64,000 bases of DNA from UBA10518 sp022837185. GTDB lineage: Bacteria; Desulfobacterota; Desulfobulbia; Desulfobulbales; Desulfobulbaceae. Below the pieces are notes generated by a model that saw only the letters and a program-made list of their open reading frames with translations, did not search any database and was not told the origin of the DNA. Of the stretch, positions 8,288 through 17,381 are shown one piece after another (the first letter of the stretch is position 1; the number at the start of each line of letters is the position of its first letter). The stretch is from contig JAVEQK010000003.1 of the NCBI GenBank assembly GCA_034007705.1, positions 124,001 through 188,000 on the forward strand, written 5' to 3'. The translations under genes and the position numbers were made by a program.

Positions 8288-8785
8288 ATGGAGTATTCCT
8301 ATTCAATCGTCCCGATAACGGACGAGGATCGTGAACCGGTCATGAACATATTCAATTATTACGTCGAGAATTCCTTTGCGGCGTATCCGGAAGAACGACT
8401 CCCCGGCGAGGCCTTCGACCTGCTGCGGCAGATGTCGAAAGGGCTGCCGGCGGCGTCGGTACGGGCTCGGGATGGAGGGGTTGTCGGCTTCGGCATGCTG
8501 CGGACGCACAATCCGTGTCCGGCTTTTGCCCGGACCGCGGAGGTAACATCTTTCCTCCGCCCGGACTGGACGGGGAAAGGGGTGGGGAAGGCGGTCCTTG
8601 CCTTTCTTGAAAAGGGGGCCCGGGAGGGGGGCATAACCAATCTCCTCGCCTCCATCTCGTCGCTCAATCCGGGAAGCATCGCCTTTCACGCCCGAAACGG
8701 CTTCGTCCATTGCGGCCGGTTCATCGGCGTGGGATACAAACTGGGGCGGGACTTCGATACGGTCTGGATGCAGAAAAAACTCTGA
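8288..8785 (+). CDS. GNAT-family N-acetyltransferase
   Basis: 165 residues. The acetyl-CoA binding motif is LRPDWTGKGVGKAVLAFLEK (about 95-115), followed by the NPGSIAFHARNGF motif common to phosphinothricin/methionine sulfoximine acetyltransferases and their relatives. The ATG at 8288 is chosen because AGGAGG ends 8 nt upstream; the in-frame GTG at 8282 is too close to that site. The substrate cannot be predicted; acetylation of a small amine or amino acid analogue is likely for this subgroup. It is transcribed away from the aminotransferase and towards the cytochrome gene. Confidence 0.85.
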   Translation: MEYSYSIVPITDEDREPVMNIFNYYVENSFAAYPEERLPGEAFDLLRQMSKGLPAASVRARDGGVVGFGMLRTHNPCPAFARTAEVTSFLRPDWTGKGVGKAVLAFLEKGAREGGITNLLASISSLNPGSIAFHARNGFVHCGRFIGVGYKLGRDFDTVWMQKKL

Positions 8786-8811
8786 CGGCGAGCCGTCAGG
8801 CTTCAAGCCTC

Positions 8812-8850
8812 AGACTGCAAACTGCCGACTGCCGACTCCCGGCGCAGCCG
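8812..8850. repeat. Heptad repeat array plus GC palindrome, copy 1
   Basis: CTG/CTC recurs exactly every 7 nt at 8815, 8822, 8829 and 8836 (ACTGCNN units). It runs into the palindrome CCCGGCGCAGCCGGG (8838-8852), which ends beside the stop of the multihaem cytochrome gene (8855). On the minus strand the same arrangement of palindrome then GCAGTNN heptads appears near 41.1 kb. It lies between convergent genes. Confidence 0.75.
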
Positions 8851-8854
8851 GGCG

Positions 8855-10627
8855 TCACTGCTCCCTGTATACCGGGCAGGGACGCGCCGGGTCATAGTTG
8901 CGGTAGATCGGGTCCCGGATATCCTCATGACAGGGGAGGCACAGCCCGACCCGCAGGATGCGTCGGAGTTCCTCGCCGTTGAAGGGCCGCAGGCTGTCCC
9001 GTGAACCGTGCTGCAGCGGCGTGCCGTCGATGGTGACGAAGGTGTCGAGCCCCACCGTCCCGCCGGGCAGGGTGTCGATCCCCCGGTCGACCGGGTAAAA
9101 CTTCCACTCGCCGTTTTCCCTGGACACGGTTCCTTCCCCGAGGCCGACGGTTTTGGGCGAGGCGTGACAGTCCCGGCAGGTCCGCCCCTTGGTCTGGGTG
9201 GTGTGCGGATTGATGGCGGCCATGGTGAAACGGTTGAATCCGCCTTTGATGTTCCCCTCTTCGTCGATGAGCGTCACCACGTCCTGGCAGCCCGGGGTGA
9301 CGATGACCACCTCGTCATTCCATACCGCCAGCATGGGCTTCTCGTAGCGGAGGTAGGAACGGCCTTCCTCCCACCAGCCGGGGGTTTCTTCCAGGGTCAG
9401 CTTGTCCAGGTGGGTTTCTCCCGCATCCCGCTTGACGTGACAGCCGTAGCATTGCGGCACCCAGGTTGAATGGCAGGATTCGCAGGTCAACCGCTTGTGG
9501 CCCGGGTACAGGCAGGCATCCTCCCTGGGCAGGTTCAGGGGCCGTTCCTTGCCGTCATTCTTGCCCATCAGCACGTACCGGTCTCCCTTTTGGACAATAT
9601 TGTTTGCCTGCATGTTTTTGCGGGTGGTGCCGGGGTCGGCGGAATGGCACATTTCACAGCTGATTTCAAGCTGTTCCTCGTAATGGGCGTACCTGGTGCC
9701 GTCGCCCATGATCTCGTCCCTGGTATGGCAGTCGATGCAGCTCATGCCCTTTTGGTGATGGACGTCCTCGGCGATTTCCAGGTAAAAACGGTCTCCGGCC
9801 AGCCGCCTGGAAGAGTGGGTTCCGTTTTCGTAGGGAGTGCCGTAGCCTTCGGACTCGTACTTGCCGACATAGGACAGGCCGATCCGGCCGCTGCGGTTAT
9901 GACAGCGGATGCAGTTGTCCTCGGAGATTTTCTTGGTGATCAGCGGGTGGGGCTTTTTGCCGTCCGCGTCAGCCACGTAGTCGGATCGGTCAAACGAAGT
10001 GACCGTGGTCAGGGAGGCTCCCTCGGGCAGGGCAAAATGGCAGGCGGTGCAGCCGCCGCCCTTTTCCGTGAAGAACAGCGGGGCGCCGGGGATGTCGTTT
10101 TTCTGCTTCCACAGGTGGCAGGTGGCGCACAGCTTCCTGAAGTAGTCGATGGCCAGGGAGGTTTCGCCGCTGGCCAGGAGCTGGTCGACGGAATAGTCGC
10201 CGTCCTGGGTTTCGGCCTCGCCCCAGTAGTAGAGGAGGGTGGCCAGAATACCGCGGTTGGTGGCCATCAGGGAGTTCTTCACCTTGTGGGGGTCCGCCGG
10301 GTGGCAGCCCTCCATGCCGCAGGTCTGCTCCACAATCCGCAGGTCGCCGGGATTGAGGGCCATGCCCTTGTGGGCCGTTTCCTTGTCGATGCTCATGGCG
10401 TCCCCGAGATGGCAGGGGGAGCAGCCGATCAGCTTGGCGTCATGGGCCGGGTCGAGTTTCTCCTCCGTATGGCAGGACAGGCACATGTCCACGAAGCCGG
10501 AGACGGTCACCGCCGGTTCGGCCGGCCGCTCGGTTGTCTGTTCGCGCAGCACCAGGTATCCGGTCAGGCCGATGATGACCGGCAGAAAGATCAGGGAGGA
10601 GAGAAGCCTGGCTGGGGGTCTGGACAT
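8855..10627 (-). CDS. Membrane-anchored multihaem c-type cytochrome (about 12 haem sites)
   Basis: 590 residues with an N-terminal hydrophobic segment (about 8-27) that is an uncleaved anchor or signal, placing the rest in the periplasm. I count eleven CXXCH sites (CLSCH, CSPCH, CATCH, CTACH, CIRCH, CIDCH, CEMCH, CESCH, CYGCH, CRDCH, CLPCH) and one CX4CH site (CGMEGCH, about residue 103), a spacing known from tetrahaem cytochromes c3. Many extra histidines could serve as distal ligands. It probably passes electrons between the quinone pool and a periplasmic or extracellular partner; the exact role is unknown. It is the last gene of a coupled unit, 3 nt after nadE. Confidence 0.9.
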   Translation of the reverse strand: MSRPPARLLSSLIFLPVIIGLTGYLVLREQTTERPAEPAVTVSGFVDMCLSCHTEEKLDPAHDAKLIGCSPCHLGDAMSIDKETAHKGMALNPGDLRIVEQTCGMEGCHPADPHKVKNSLMATNRGILATLLYYWGEAETQDGDYSVDQLLASGETSLAIDYFRKLCATCHLWKQKNDIPGAPLFFTEKGGGCTACHFALPEGASLTTVTSFDRSDYVADADGKKPHPLITKKISEDNCIRCHNRSGRIGLSYVGKYESEGYGTPYENGTHSSRRLAGDRFYLEIAEDVHHQKGMSCIDCHTRDEIMGDGTRYAHYEEQLEISCEMCHSADPGTTRKNMQANNIVQKGDRYVLMGKNDGKERPLNLPREDACLYPGHKRLTCESCHSTWVPQCYGCHVKRDAGETHLDKLTLEETPGWWEEGRSYLRYEKPMLAVWNDEVVIVTPGCQDVVTLIDEEGNIKGGFNRFTMAAINPHTTQTKGRTCRDCHASPKTVGLGEGTVSRENGEWKFYPVDRGIDTLPGGTVGLDTFVTIDGTPLQHGSRDSLRPFNGEELRRILRVGLCLPCHEDIRDPIYRNYDPARPCPVYREQ

Positions 10628-10630
10628 GTA

Positions 10631-12262
10631 TCAGCCCTTGAAGTTCTGGACAATCGGATACCTGCGGCCCGGGCCGAATGCCTTGGTCGTCACTCTGAGG
10701 CCGACGGCCGCCTGCCTCCGCTTGTATTCATTCAGTTTGATCCGTCTGATGATGTCATCGACGACGGGGCGGGCAAAGCCTCTGGCCTCGATCTCCCCGG
10801 CGGAGAGCTGTTCCTCGAGATAGGCCTGCAGGATTGCGTCAAGTATATCATAAGGCGGCAGGTCGTCCTGGTCAAGCTGGCCGGGCTTGAGTTCGGCGGT
10901 CGGCGGCCGGCTGATGATCCGCTCCGGGATGAGTTCCCTGTCCCTGTTGACGGCCCGGGCCAGGGCGTAGACCATCTGTTTCGGCACGTCGGCCAGCACC
11001 GCCAGGCCGCCGCTCATGTCCCCGTACAGGGTGCAGTAGCCGACGGCCATCTCGGATTTGTTGCCGGTGGACAGCAGCAGATGGCCGAATTTGTTGGACA
11101 GGGCCATCAGCAGGTTGCCGCGGATGCGGGCCTGGATGTTCTGTCCGGTCACATCCTCCCCGAGCCCGGTGAAGAGGGGGGCAAGGGTTTCCCGGTAGGC
11201 CTCCATGGCCCGGGTTATGGGGATGTTTTCAAATCCGCAGCCAAGATTGGCGGCCAGCCGGCGGGCGTCGTCGGTGCTGGCCTGCGAGGTGTAGGGGGAG
11301 GGCAGGGCGACGGTCAGCACATTTTCCGGGCCCAGCGCCAGGCAGGCGATGGCGGCGGTCACCGCGGAATCGATGCCGCCGGACAGGCCCAGCACCGCCG
11401 ACCGGAATCCTGACTTGTGCAGGTAGTCGCGGACCCCGAGGACCAGGGCACTGAGAACCGCGTCAATGGAATCGGCCGGTGGAGGCCGGTCCCCGCCGGA
11501 CTCCAGGTTGTCCGTGTCGACCACCAGCATGTCCTCGACAAACCCGGCGGCGCAGCCGCAATGTCCGCCCGCCGCGGTGACGGCCATGGAGTGGCCGTCA
11601 AAGATGAGCGAATCCTGGCCGCCGACCTGGTTGACGTACAGAAGCGGCCGGCGGTGGCGGCGGGCAAGCGTTGTCAGGATTTTTTTTCGTTCGCCCAGTT
11701 TGCCGTGGTGGTAGGGGGAGGCGGAAATGTTGATCAGCAGATCGGGCCCGGCTCCCTGGGGAGCGAACATCCTGCTCACCGGGTCCCGGGCGTAGCCCCT
11801 GTCCAGGTGCCAGATGTCCTCGCAGACTGTCAGGCCGAGGCGCAGGCCCTGCAGCTCCGCGACGGTCGAATCCGGGCCGGGCTCGAAGTACCTGGTTTCA
11901 TCGAACACGTCGTAGGCGGGCAGCAGCTGTTTTCTCGCCCTGGCCGTTACGGCCGCATCGTCAACCATGATGGCTGAATTGTACAGGGGTTTGCCGCTGC
12001 CGGATCGTTGTTCCAGCACGCCGAGGATGACGCCGATTCCCCGCAGCCGGGGCAGCAGATCGCGCAGGGCGGCGTCATGGGCGGCGATGAAGTCTCCCCG
12101 TTCGAGCAGGTCCTGGGGGGGGTACCCGCAGAGGCTCAGTTCCGGAAAAATCGCCAGCCGGCAGCCACTGTTCCGGGCCTGTCCGACAAAACGGCCGATT
12201 TTCGCGCAGTTGGCGGCGAAATCGCCGATCACGGGATTGGTCTGCACCAGGGCTATTTTCAT
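10631..12262 (-). CDS. nadE: Glutamine-dependent NAD+ synthetase
   Basis: 543 residues with two domains. The N-terminal amidohydrolase domain has the nitrilase triad: Glu in FPELSLCGYPP, Lys in ARKQLLPAYDVFDE and Cys in TVCEDIWH. The C-terminal synthetase domain has the pyrophosphatase P-loop LGLSGGIDSAVTA (about 298-310). The enzyme amidates deamido-NAD using glutamine-derived ammonia in the cytoplasm. Both catalytic sites look intact. The start overlaps ogt by four bases (ATGA) and the stop lies 3 nt before the cytochrome start, so it is embedded in a coupled operon. Confidence 0.95.
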   Translation of the reverse strand: MKIALVQTNPVIGDFAANCAKIGRFVGQARNSGCRLAIFPELSLCGYPPQDLLERGDFIAAHDAALRDLLPRLRGIGVILGVLEQRSGSGKPLYNSAIMVDDAAVTARARKQLLPAYDVFDETRYFEPGPDSTVAELQGLRLGLTVCEDIWHLDRGYARDPVSRMFAPQGAGPDLLINISASPYHHGKLGERKKILTTLARRHRRPLLYVNQVGGQDSLIFDGHSMAVTAAGGHCGCAAGFVEDMLVVDTDNLESGGDRPPPADSIDAVLSALVLGVRDYLHKSGFRSAVLGLSGGIDSAVTAAIACLALGPENVLTVALPSPYTSQASTDDARRLAANLGCGFENIPITRAMEAYRETLAPLFTGLGEDVTGQNIQARIRGNLLMALSNKFGHLLLSTGNKSEMAVGYCTLYGDMSGGLAVLADVPKQMVYALARAVNRDRELIPERIISRPPTAELKPGQLDQDDLPPYDILDAILQAYLEEQLSAGEIEARGFARPVVDDIIRRIKLNEYKRRQAAVGLRVTTKAFGPGRRYPIVQNFKG

Positions 12263-12765
12263 GGGCAGGGCCTCATGACGGTTGCTCCCTCCAGGCGCAG
12301 CAGCTTTTTCTTCATTTCCAGGCCGCCGGCAAAGCCGGTCAGGTTTCCGTCGGCGCCGATAACCCGGTGGCAGGGAATGATGAGCGGCAGGGGGTTGGCG
12401 TTGGCGGCGCCGCCGACGGCCCTGGCCTTGTTGCGGTGGCCGAGCCGCAGGGCTATGTCTCTGTAGCTCGCGGTCCGGCCGTAGGGGATTTTGCCGATCT
12501 CCTCCCAGACCCGGAGGCGGAAGGAGGTGCCGGTCATGGACAGGGGCAGGGAAAACACGGTCCGGGAGCCGTCCAGGTATTCCATGATCTGCCGGGCGGC
12601 CTCGTTAAGAATCTGATTCCTGCCCGCATCCGGGTACCAGGAGGACAGTTCCCGGCGATCGGTCCCGGGAAGGACGATTCCGGTCAGGCCCCGGGCGTCG
12701 GCAAAAAGGGTTACCCGGCCGAGAGATGTGTCGATGGAGCTCGAGTAGATGTTCACCGTGATCAT
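12259..12765 (-). CDS. ogt: Methylated-DNA--protein-cysteine methyltransferase
   Basis: 168 residues. The acceptor-cysteine motif is IIPCHRVIG near residue 131. It is preceded by the DNA-binding helix-turn-helix region WEEIGKIPYGRTASYRDIAL and the AVGGAANANPLP segment. The protein removes O6-alkyl groups from guanine in a single-turnover reaction. The N-terminus lacks an Ada regulatory domain, so this is the Ogt type. It sits between pbp1A (3-nt gap) and nadE (4-nt overlap), an unusual place for a repair gene. Confidence 0.93.
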   Translation of the reverse strand: MITVNIYSSSIDTSLGRVTLFADARGLTGIVLPGTDRRELSSWYPDAGRNQILNEAARQIMEYLDGSRTVFSLPLSMTGTSFRLRVWEEIGKIPYGRTASYRDIALRLGHRNKARAVGGAANANPLPLIIPCHRVIGADGNLTGFAGGLEMKKKLLRLEGATVMRPCP

Positions 12766-12768
12766 GGT

Positions 12769-14631
12769 TCAGTTTCTCCTTGTTGCGGCCCGCATGAAGT
12801 TAAGCCAGATTGGGGCGGCGGACTCGCCCCCGGTTTCCCCCCGGCCAAGGGATCTGCCCTGGTCATGGCCGACCCAGACGCCGGCGAGCAGTCCGGGGGT
12901 GAAGCCGATGAACCATCCGTCCCGGTTGTCGTCGGTGGTGCCCGTTTTGCCGGCGCTGTCCGGCACTCCCCGGGCCTTTTGCCCGGTTCCCCTGCTGATG
13001 ACCTCTTCCAGCAGGTCGGCAACCAGCCGGGCGGTGGAGCTGCTGATGACCTGTTTCGGCTGGGGATTTGTCCAGGGAAGGGGATCGCCATACCGGTCCC
13101 GCATTGCGGTGATGCAGACCGGGGGCATGAATTTTCCGCCGTTGGCGAAGACGGTATAGGCGCCGGTCATTTCCAGCACGGAAACCGGGGAGGTGCCGAG
13201 GGCGAGGGTCAGTTCCGGTTCCAGCCGGGAGGTGATGCCGAGATTTTCGGCCAGTCTCACCACCCCGCGGACTCCGGTTTGCCGGAGCAGCTTGACGGTG
13301 ACGATGTTGCGGGAGAAAACCAGGCCGTCGCGCAGGGTGGTCGGCCCGTAATGGCGTCGGCTCCAGTTCCGGGGGGTCCAGGAAGAACCGTCGGGATTGC
13401 TGATGGTCAGCGGTGAGTCGTCAATGAGCAGTTCGGGTTGCAGCCCTTTTTCAAAAGCGGCGGTGTAGATCAGGGGCTTGAAAACCGAACCGGGCTGTCT
13501 TTTTGCCTGGACAGCCCGGTTGAATGGACTGGCGTTGAAGTCCGTTCCCCCGGTCATGGCCCTGATGCGCCCGGTTTTGGGTTCAATGGCCACCAGGGCC
13601 GCCTGCGGCCCGGATGGATCGCCGAGCCGCTGCCGGATGGATGCCGAACCTTCCCTGACGGTCTTGACCGCCTGTTCCTGCAGAAAGGGGTCAATGGTGG
13701 TCGTGACCGTCAGTCCTTCGTACAGCAGTGGCCCGGCCCCGAATTTCTTTTCCAGCTCCTGCCGCACATACTGGGTAAAATACCCGTACAGGTTGTGCTG
13801 CCTGCCGGGATCATGGAAACGCAGCTTGCGCTGAAATGCCTGCCGGGCCTCATCGGGGGAGATATATCCTTCATCGGCCATCCGGTTGAGCACATACCGC
13901 TGCCGGGCCCTGGCTTCCTCAAAATGGGTCAGGGGGGAATAGCGTGAGGGCGACTGGGGAAGGCCGGCCAGCAGAGCCACCTCGGCCAGTTCCAGCTGGT
14001 CCGACCGTTTGTTGAAATAGGTCCTGGCCGCGGCCTCGACGCCGTAGGCCCCTTCACCGAGGTATATTTCGCTCAGGTAAATGGCGAGGATGTCCTCCTT
14101 GCTCAGCATTTTGTCCAGGCGGTAAGCCAGGAGGGCCTCCTTAATCTTGCGGGAGTAGCTCTTTTCCCGGTTCAGCATCAGGGAGCGGGTTACCTGCTGG
14201 GTTATCGTGCTGCCCCCCTGGGCGCGGTGGCCGGATTGCAGGTTGCGGATCAGGGCCCGGAAGATGGACCAGACGTCCAGGCCGCCATGCTCCCAGTAGC
14301 GCCCGTCTTCGGCGGCCACAAAGGCCTGGGGAATGAGCGGCTGCATCTCTTCGTAGCGCAGGACGACGCGGTTCTGTTCGTAAATCGCCCCGATCATATT
14401 GCCGCGGTGGTCAAGGAGCGTGGTGGCGACCGGCGGCCGGTAGTCGTCAAAGCTTCTGATGTCGGGAACGTTCAGGGAGAGGAACCAGCCCAGGCCGCTG
14501 CCGATGAGCAGGGTGGCGATGCCGCCGGCAATCAGGAGCAAGGTGATGATGTCGTTGTGGTTGCGCGGCCGTGATCGGCGGCCGCGGCTTTGTTTCGGGG
14601 GTTTGCCCGGCGGTTTTTTTCTTGCAGCCAC
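12769..14631 (-). CDS. Penicillin-binding protein 1A (class A PBP)
   Basis: 620 residues: a basic cytoplasmic tail (1-27), one membrane helix (28-50), a glycosyltransferase domain and a transpeptidase domain. The glycosyltransferase signatures are AAEDGRYWEHGGLD (Glu108) and GGSTITQQVTR (139-149). The transpeptidase has SVFK (Ser382-Lys385), SRN at 440 and KTGT near 555. The protein polymerises and crosslinks peptidoglycan on the periplasmic side. At 620 residues it is shorter than E. coli PBP1A and lacks the large ODD insert. It is the first gene of the pbp1A-ogt-nadE-cytochrome unit and is divergent from mutL. Confidence 0.93.
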   Translation of the reverse strand: MAARKKPPGKPPKQSRGRRSRPRNHNDIITLLLIAGGIATLLIGSGLGWFLSLNVPDIRSFDDYRPPVATTLLDHRGNMIGAIYEQNRVVLRYEEMQPLIPQAFVAAEDGRYWEHGGLDVWSIFRALIRNLQSGHRAQGGSTITQQVTRSLMLNREKSYSRKIKEALLAYRLDKMLSKEDILAIYLSEIYLGEGAYGVEAAARTYFNKRSDQLELAEVALLAGLPQSPSRYSPLTHFEEARARQRYVLNRMADEGYISPDEARQAFQRKLRFHDPGRQHNLYGYFTQYVRQELEKKFGAGPLLYEGLTVTTTIDPFLQEQAVKTVREGSASIRQRLGDPSGPQAALVAIEPKTGRIRAMTGGTDFNASPFNRAVQAKRQPGSVFKPLIYTAAFEKGLQPELLIDDSPLTISNPDGSSWTPRNWSRRHYGPTTLRDGLVFSRNIVTVKLLRQTGVRGVVRLAENLGITSRLEPELTLALGTSPVSVLEMTGAYTVFANGGKFMPPVCITAMRDRYGDPLPWTNPQPKQVISSSTARLVADLLEEVISRGTGQKARGVPDSAGKTGTTDDNRDGWFIGFTPGLLAGVWVGHDQGRSLGRGETGGESAAPIWLNFMRAATRRN

Positions 14632-14764
14632 GAAAAGGTCTCTAACGGTTGCCGGTTGCGGTTTACGGATGCGACCGGGGGGTACATGGTGTATGGTAAG
14701 GATCCATGCGGGGCCGGTATTCTGCTCGCTATTCTATATTACGTTTTGCGCTTCGGGACAAGCT

Positions 14765-16582
14765 GTGTCTAAAATCCGTATTCTTTCTGAACACCTTGCC
14801 AACCAGATAGCGGCCGGGGAAGTGGTCGAGCGGCCTGCCTCGGTGGTCAAGGAGCTCGTGGAGAACAGCCTCGATGCCGGAGCGGGGCGGATAGCCGTCC
14901 AGGTCGAGGGCAGCGGCACCCGCCTGATCAGGGTGATTGACGACGGTGAAGGGATGAACGCGGACGATGTCCTGCTTTCCCTGGAGCGCCACGCGACCAG
15001 TAAGCTGGGCCCCGAGGGCGGCCTGGCAAAAATTTCAACCCTCGGTTTCCGTGGGGAGGCCCTGCCCAGCATCGGTTCCGTTGCCTGGCTGACGCTCTGG
15101 TCGAGGCCCTCGGGCCGGCCCACCGGCACCAGGGCGGAGATCAGGTACGGGGTCCTGCGGGATGTGCAGGAAGCGGGGTGCGCCAGGGGCACAGTGGTCG
15201 AGGTGCGCCACCTGTTCGGCAATGTCCCGGCCCGCAGGAAATTCCTCAAGAGCGCCCGGACCGAACTGCACCACATTGCGGAAGTCCTGCGCGGCCAGGC
15301 CCTGGGGCACGCGGGGACGGCGTTTTCCCTGGAATCGGAGGGCCGCCCGGTTGTCAATCTGGCCGGCAGAGATGATCTTGAGGCCCGTATTCTGGACCTG
15401 TATCCCGAAAGGGAGTTCTGGCTGCGCCTCGGGCCGATGGGCGGCGCGGGCGGGTTCCGCCTGCAGGGATTCCTGTTTCATCCCGGGTCAGGTTCCGCGG
15501 GGAGTGGTGACCGGCTCCGCATCCTGGTCAACTCCAGGCCTGTCCAGGACCGCATGATCCGTCACGCGGTCATGGAAGGGCTGCACGGATTTCTCATGAA
15601 GGGACGGGCACCGGCCGGGGTCCTGCTGCTGACGGCCCCCCCGGAGCAGATTGACGTCAATGTCCACCCCGCCAAGCTGGAGATCCGCTTCCGGCGTTCC
15701 GCCGATATCCACCGCTTCATCGTCCAGGCCGTGGCCGCCGCCCTGGGACAATACCAGGATGCGGTCCGGTCCGATCTTTTTGCCGTGCCGCCGTCCGTGG
15801 ATGCCGGGAGGACTTCGTCGGCCGCAAGTGCAGCCGCGCCGCCCGCCGCCCCGGAACCTGGACCGGAGCTTTTCCGCGGTTTGCAGGGGGGCACGGTGAC
15901 CGCTGAACCCGGTGCCGGCCTCCGGCCGGGGAGGGAGGCGGGGACAGGCGGTTCCGCCGTCCGGGGCCTGCGGGAAGGGGAGAGGGGGGCGGTGTTCGCC
16001 GGTCTCACCCTGATAGGCACTCTCGCCGATCTCTACCTCATCTGTGAAAAGGATGGGGAGCTGGTGATTATCGATCAGCATGCCGCCCACGAACGCATCC
16101 TCTACCAGCAGCTGCGGGCAGGATACGTGCGGCGGCAAGCGGCCGGCCAGAACCTGGTGTTCCCCCTGACCCTGGAACTCGCCCCGAACTTGAGCGAGGC
16201 GGCTGCGGCCCACGTTCCCGACCTCGAACGGCTGGGGTTCGGCATCGAGCATTTCGGAGACGAGACCTGGGTGATCAAATCCGTCCCTGCTCCGCTGGGC
16301 ACGGCGGACCCCCGGGAACTCCTCGTCGAGGCCGTGGAACTGCTGGCCGCCGGATCCGGCGGCACGGAGGGCGGCGCGGTCCCGGAGCGGGTGGAACAGC
16401 TGATGGCGACCATGGCCTGCAAGGCCGCGGTCAAGGGCGGCAGCCGGCTTGCCCCGCGCGAGTTGCTCGAACTGCTTGCCCGGATGCGGGAAACGGACGT
16501 TTTTTCCCATTGCCCCCACGGCCGTCCGGTTTTCCGGCGATTTTCCCGCCGGGAAATAGCCCGGTGGTTCAACCGGACGTAA
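14765..16582 (+). CDS. mutL: DNA mismatch repair protein MutL
   Basis: 605 residues from GTG 14765, the start that gives the canonical SKIRILSEHLANQIAAGEVV beginning. The GHKL ATPase motifs follow (ELVENSLDAGA, DDGEGM, STLGFRGEALPSI). A Pro/Gly/Ala-rich linker spans about 345-415. The dimerisation/endonuclease domain has DQHAAHERILYQ near 437, ACKAAVKGG and CPHGRPV near the end. In the endonuclease motif DQHA-x2-E-x4-E the last Glu is Gln here. The ribosome site is weak. Upstream in-frame codons exist but give non-homologous sequence. Confidence 0.93.
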   Translation: MSKIRILSEHLANQIAAGEVVERPASVVKELVENSLDAGAGRIAVQVEGSGTRLIRVIDDGEGMNADDVLLSLERHATSKLGPEGGLAKISTLGFRGEALPSIGSVAWLTLWSRPSGRPTGTRAEIRYGVLRDVQEAGCARGTVVEVRHLFGNVPARRKFLKSARTELHHIAEVLRGQALGHAGTAFSLESEGRPVVNLAGRDDLEARILDLYPEREFWLRLGPMGGAGGFRLQGFLFHPGSGSAGSGDRLRILVNSRPVQDRMIRHAVMEGLHGFLMKGRAPAGVLLLTAPPEQIDVNVHPAKLEIRFRRSADIHRFIVQAVAAALGQYQDAVRSDLFAVPPSVDAGRTSSAASAAAPPAAPEPGPELFRGLQGGTVTAEPGAGLRPGREAGTGGSAVRGLREGERGAVFAGLTLIGTLADLYLICEKDGELVIIDQHAAHERILYQQLRAGYVRRQAAGQNLVFPLTLELAPNLSEAAAAHVPDLERLGFGIEHFGDETWVIKSVPAPLGTADPRELLVEAVELLAAGSGGTEGGAVPERVEQLMATMACKAAVKGGSRLAPRELLELLARMRETDVFSHCPHGRPVFRRFSRREIARWFNRT

Positions 16583-16731
16583 GTGATGCGGCCCGGTTCC
16601 CCGGCCCGCCCGCAGGAGCATGATCTGCCGGTGCTTCGGCAGAATCGGGCTTGAAAACGCCGGATTGGGGGGGGATGCCGGCCGAAGCCCATGCCATGCC
16701 GGGCGGTGCGGCACTCCGGCTTCCCGTCCGG

Positions 16732-17334
16732 CTACGGATTTTTCCGCCGTTGCCGGATCTCCCGGCGCAGCAGCTCCCCCAACTCTTCGGCCCGGGCCCT
16801 GCCCGCGGCGTCAAGCAGGCGGGCGGCGGCGTCCCTGTTGGCCAGAGCCTCCGGATAACCGTGCTCCGCCGCCAGGGTGAGCCAGGCGTAGGCCTGGACC
16901 GGATCGGGTCCGGGATCAGAACTTTCCAGGTGGAGGAGGCCGAGATGAAACTGGGCCATGGGCAGGTCCTGGACGGCGGCCCGCCGGTACCAGTAGGCGG
17001 CCTCAATCGAGCTTTGGCCGACGGCGCTGCCGAATTCGTACTTGATGCCCAGGGCGTGGCAGGCGGCGGCCAGATCCTGCTCCGCCGCCTTTCTGAGCCA
17101 GTAAACGGCCTTTTCCTCGTCGCGGGAGAGGTTGTTGCCGAGATCGTACATCATGGCCAGCGAGTACTGGGCCTCGGCATCCCCGGCTTCGGCCAGCAGT
17201 CTGACTTCCCGGTGGAATTCGTCGATAATCCTGTCCTGACCGCATTCCAGGGCCTGGGGGACAAGCAGGAGGATACAGAAAAATATCGGAAGGCACCTTA
17301 CAGAACCCGGAAAACCTGGTATATTTCTTTTCAT
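16732..17334 (-). CDS. Sel1-repeat (TPR-like) exported protein
   Basis: About 200 residues. It begins with a likely signal peptide (MKRNIPGFPGSVRCLPIFFC and a hydrophobic run), followed by four Sel1-like repeats of roughly 36 residues: AQYSLAMMYDLG, ACHALGIKYEFG, AQFHLGLLHLES and AYAWLTLAAEHG mark them. Such repeats form solenoids for protein contacts. I use ATG 17334, which gives the clean signal peptide; ATG 17355 is also possible and neither has a clear ribosome site. It is convergent with mutL. Confidence 0.8.
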   Translation of the reverse strand: MKRNIPGFPGSVRCLPIFFCILLLVPQALECGQDRIIDEFHREVRLLAEAGDAEAQYSLAMMYDLGNNLSRDEEKAVYWLRKAAEQDLAAACHALGIKYEFGSAVGQSSIEAAYWYRRAAVQDLPMAQFHLGLLHLESSDPGPDPVQAYAWLTLAAEHGYPEALANRDAAARLLDAAGRARAEELGELLRREIRQRRKNP

Positions 17335-17381
17335 TGCAGGCAGGAAGAAAGCCATCGTACTGTTTGGGCCAAGGAGGAACG

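Noticed and set aside
14459..14764. N-terminal extension of mutL
   Set aside because: The extra 102 residues overlap the pbp1A gene on the other strand and are not MutL-like; the canonical start follows GTG 14765.
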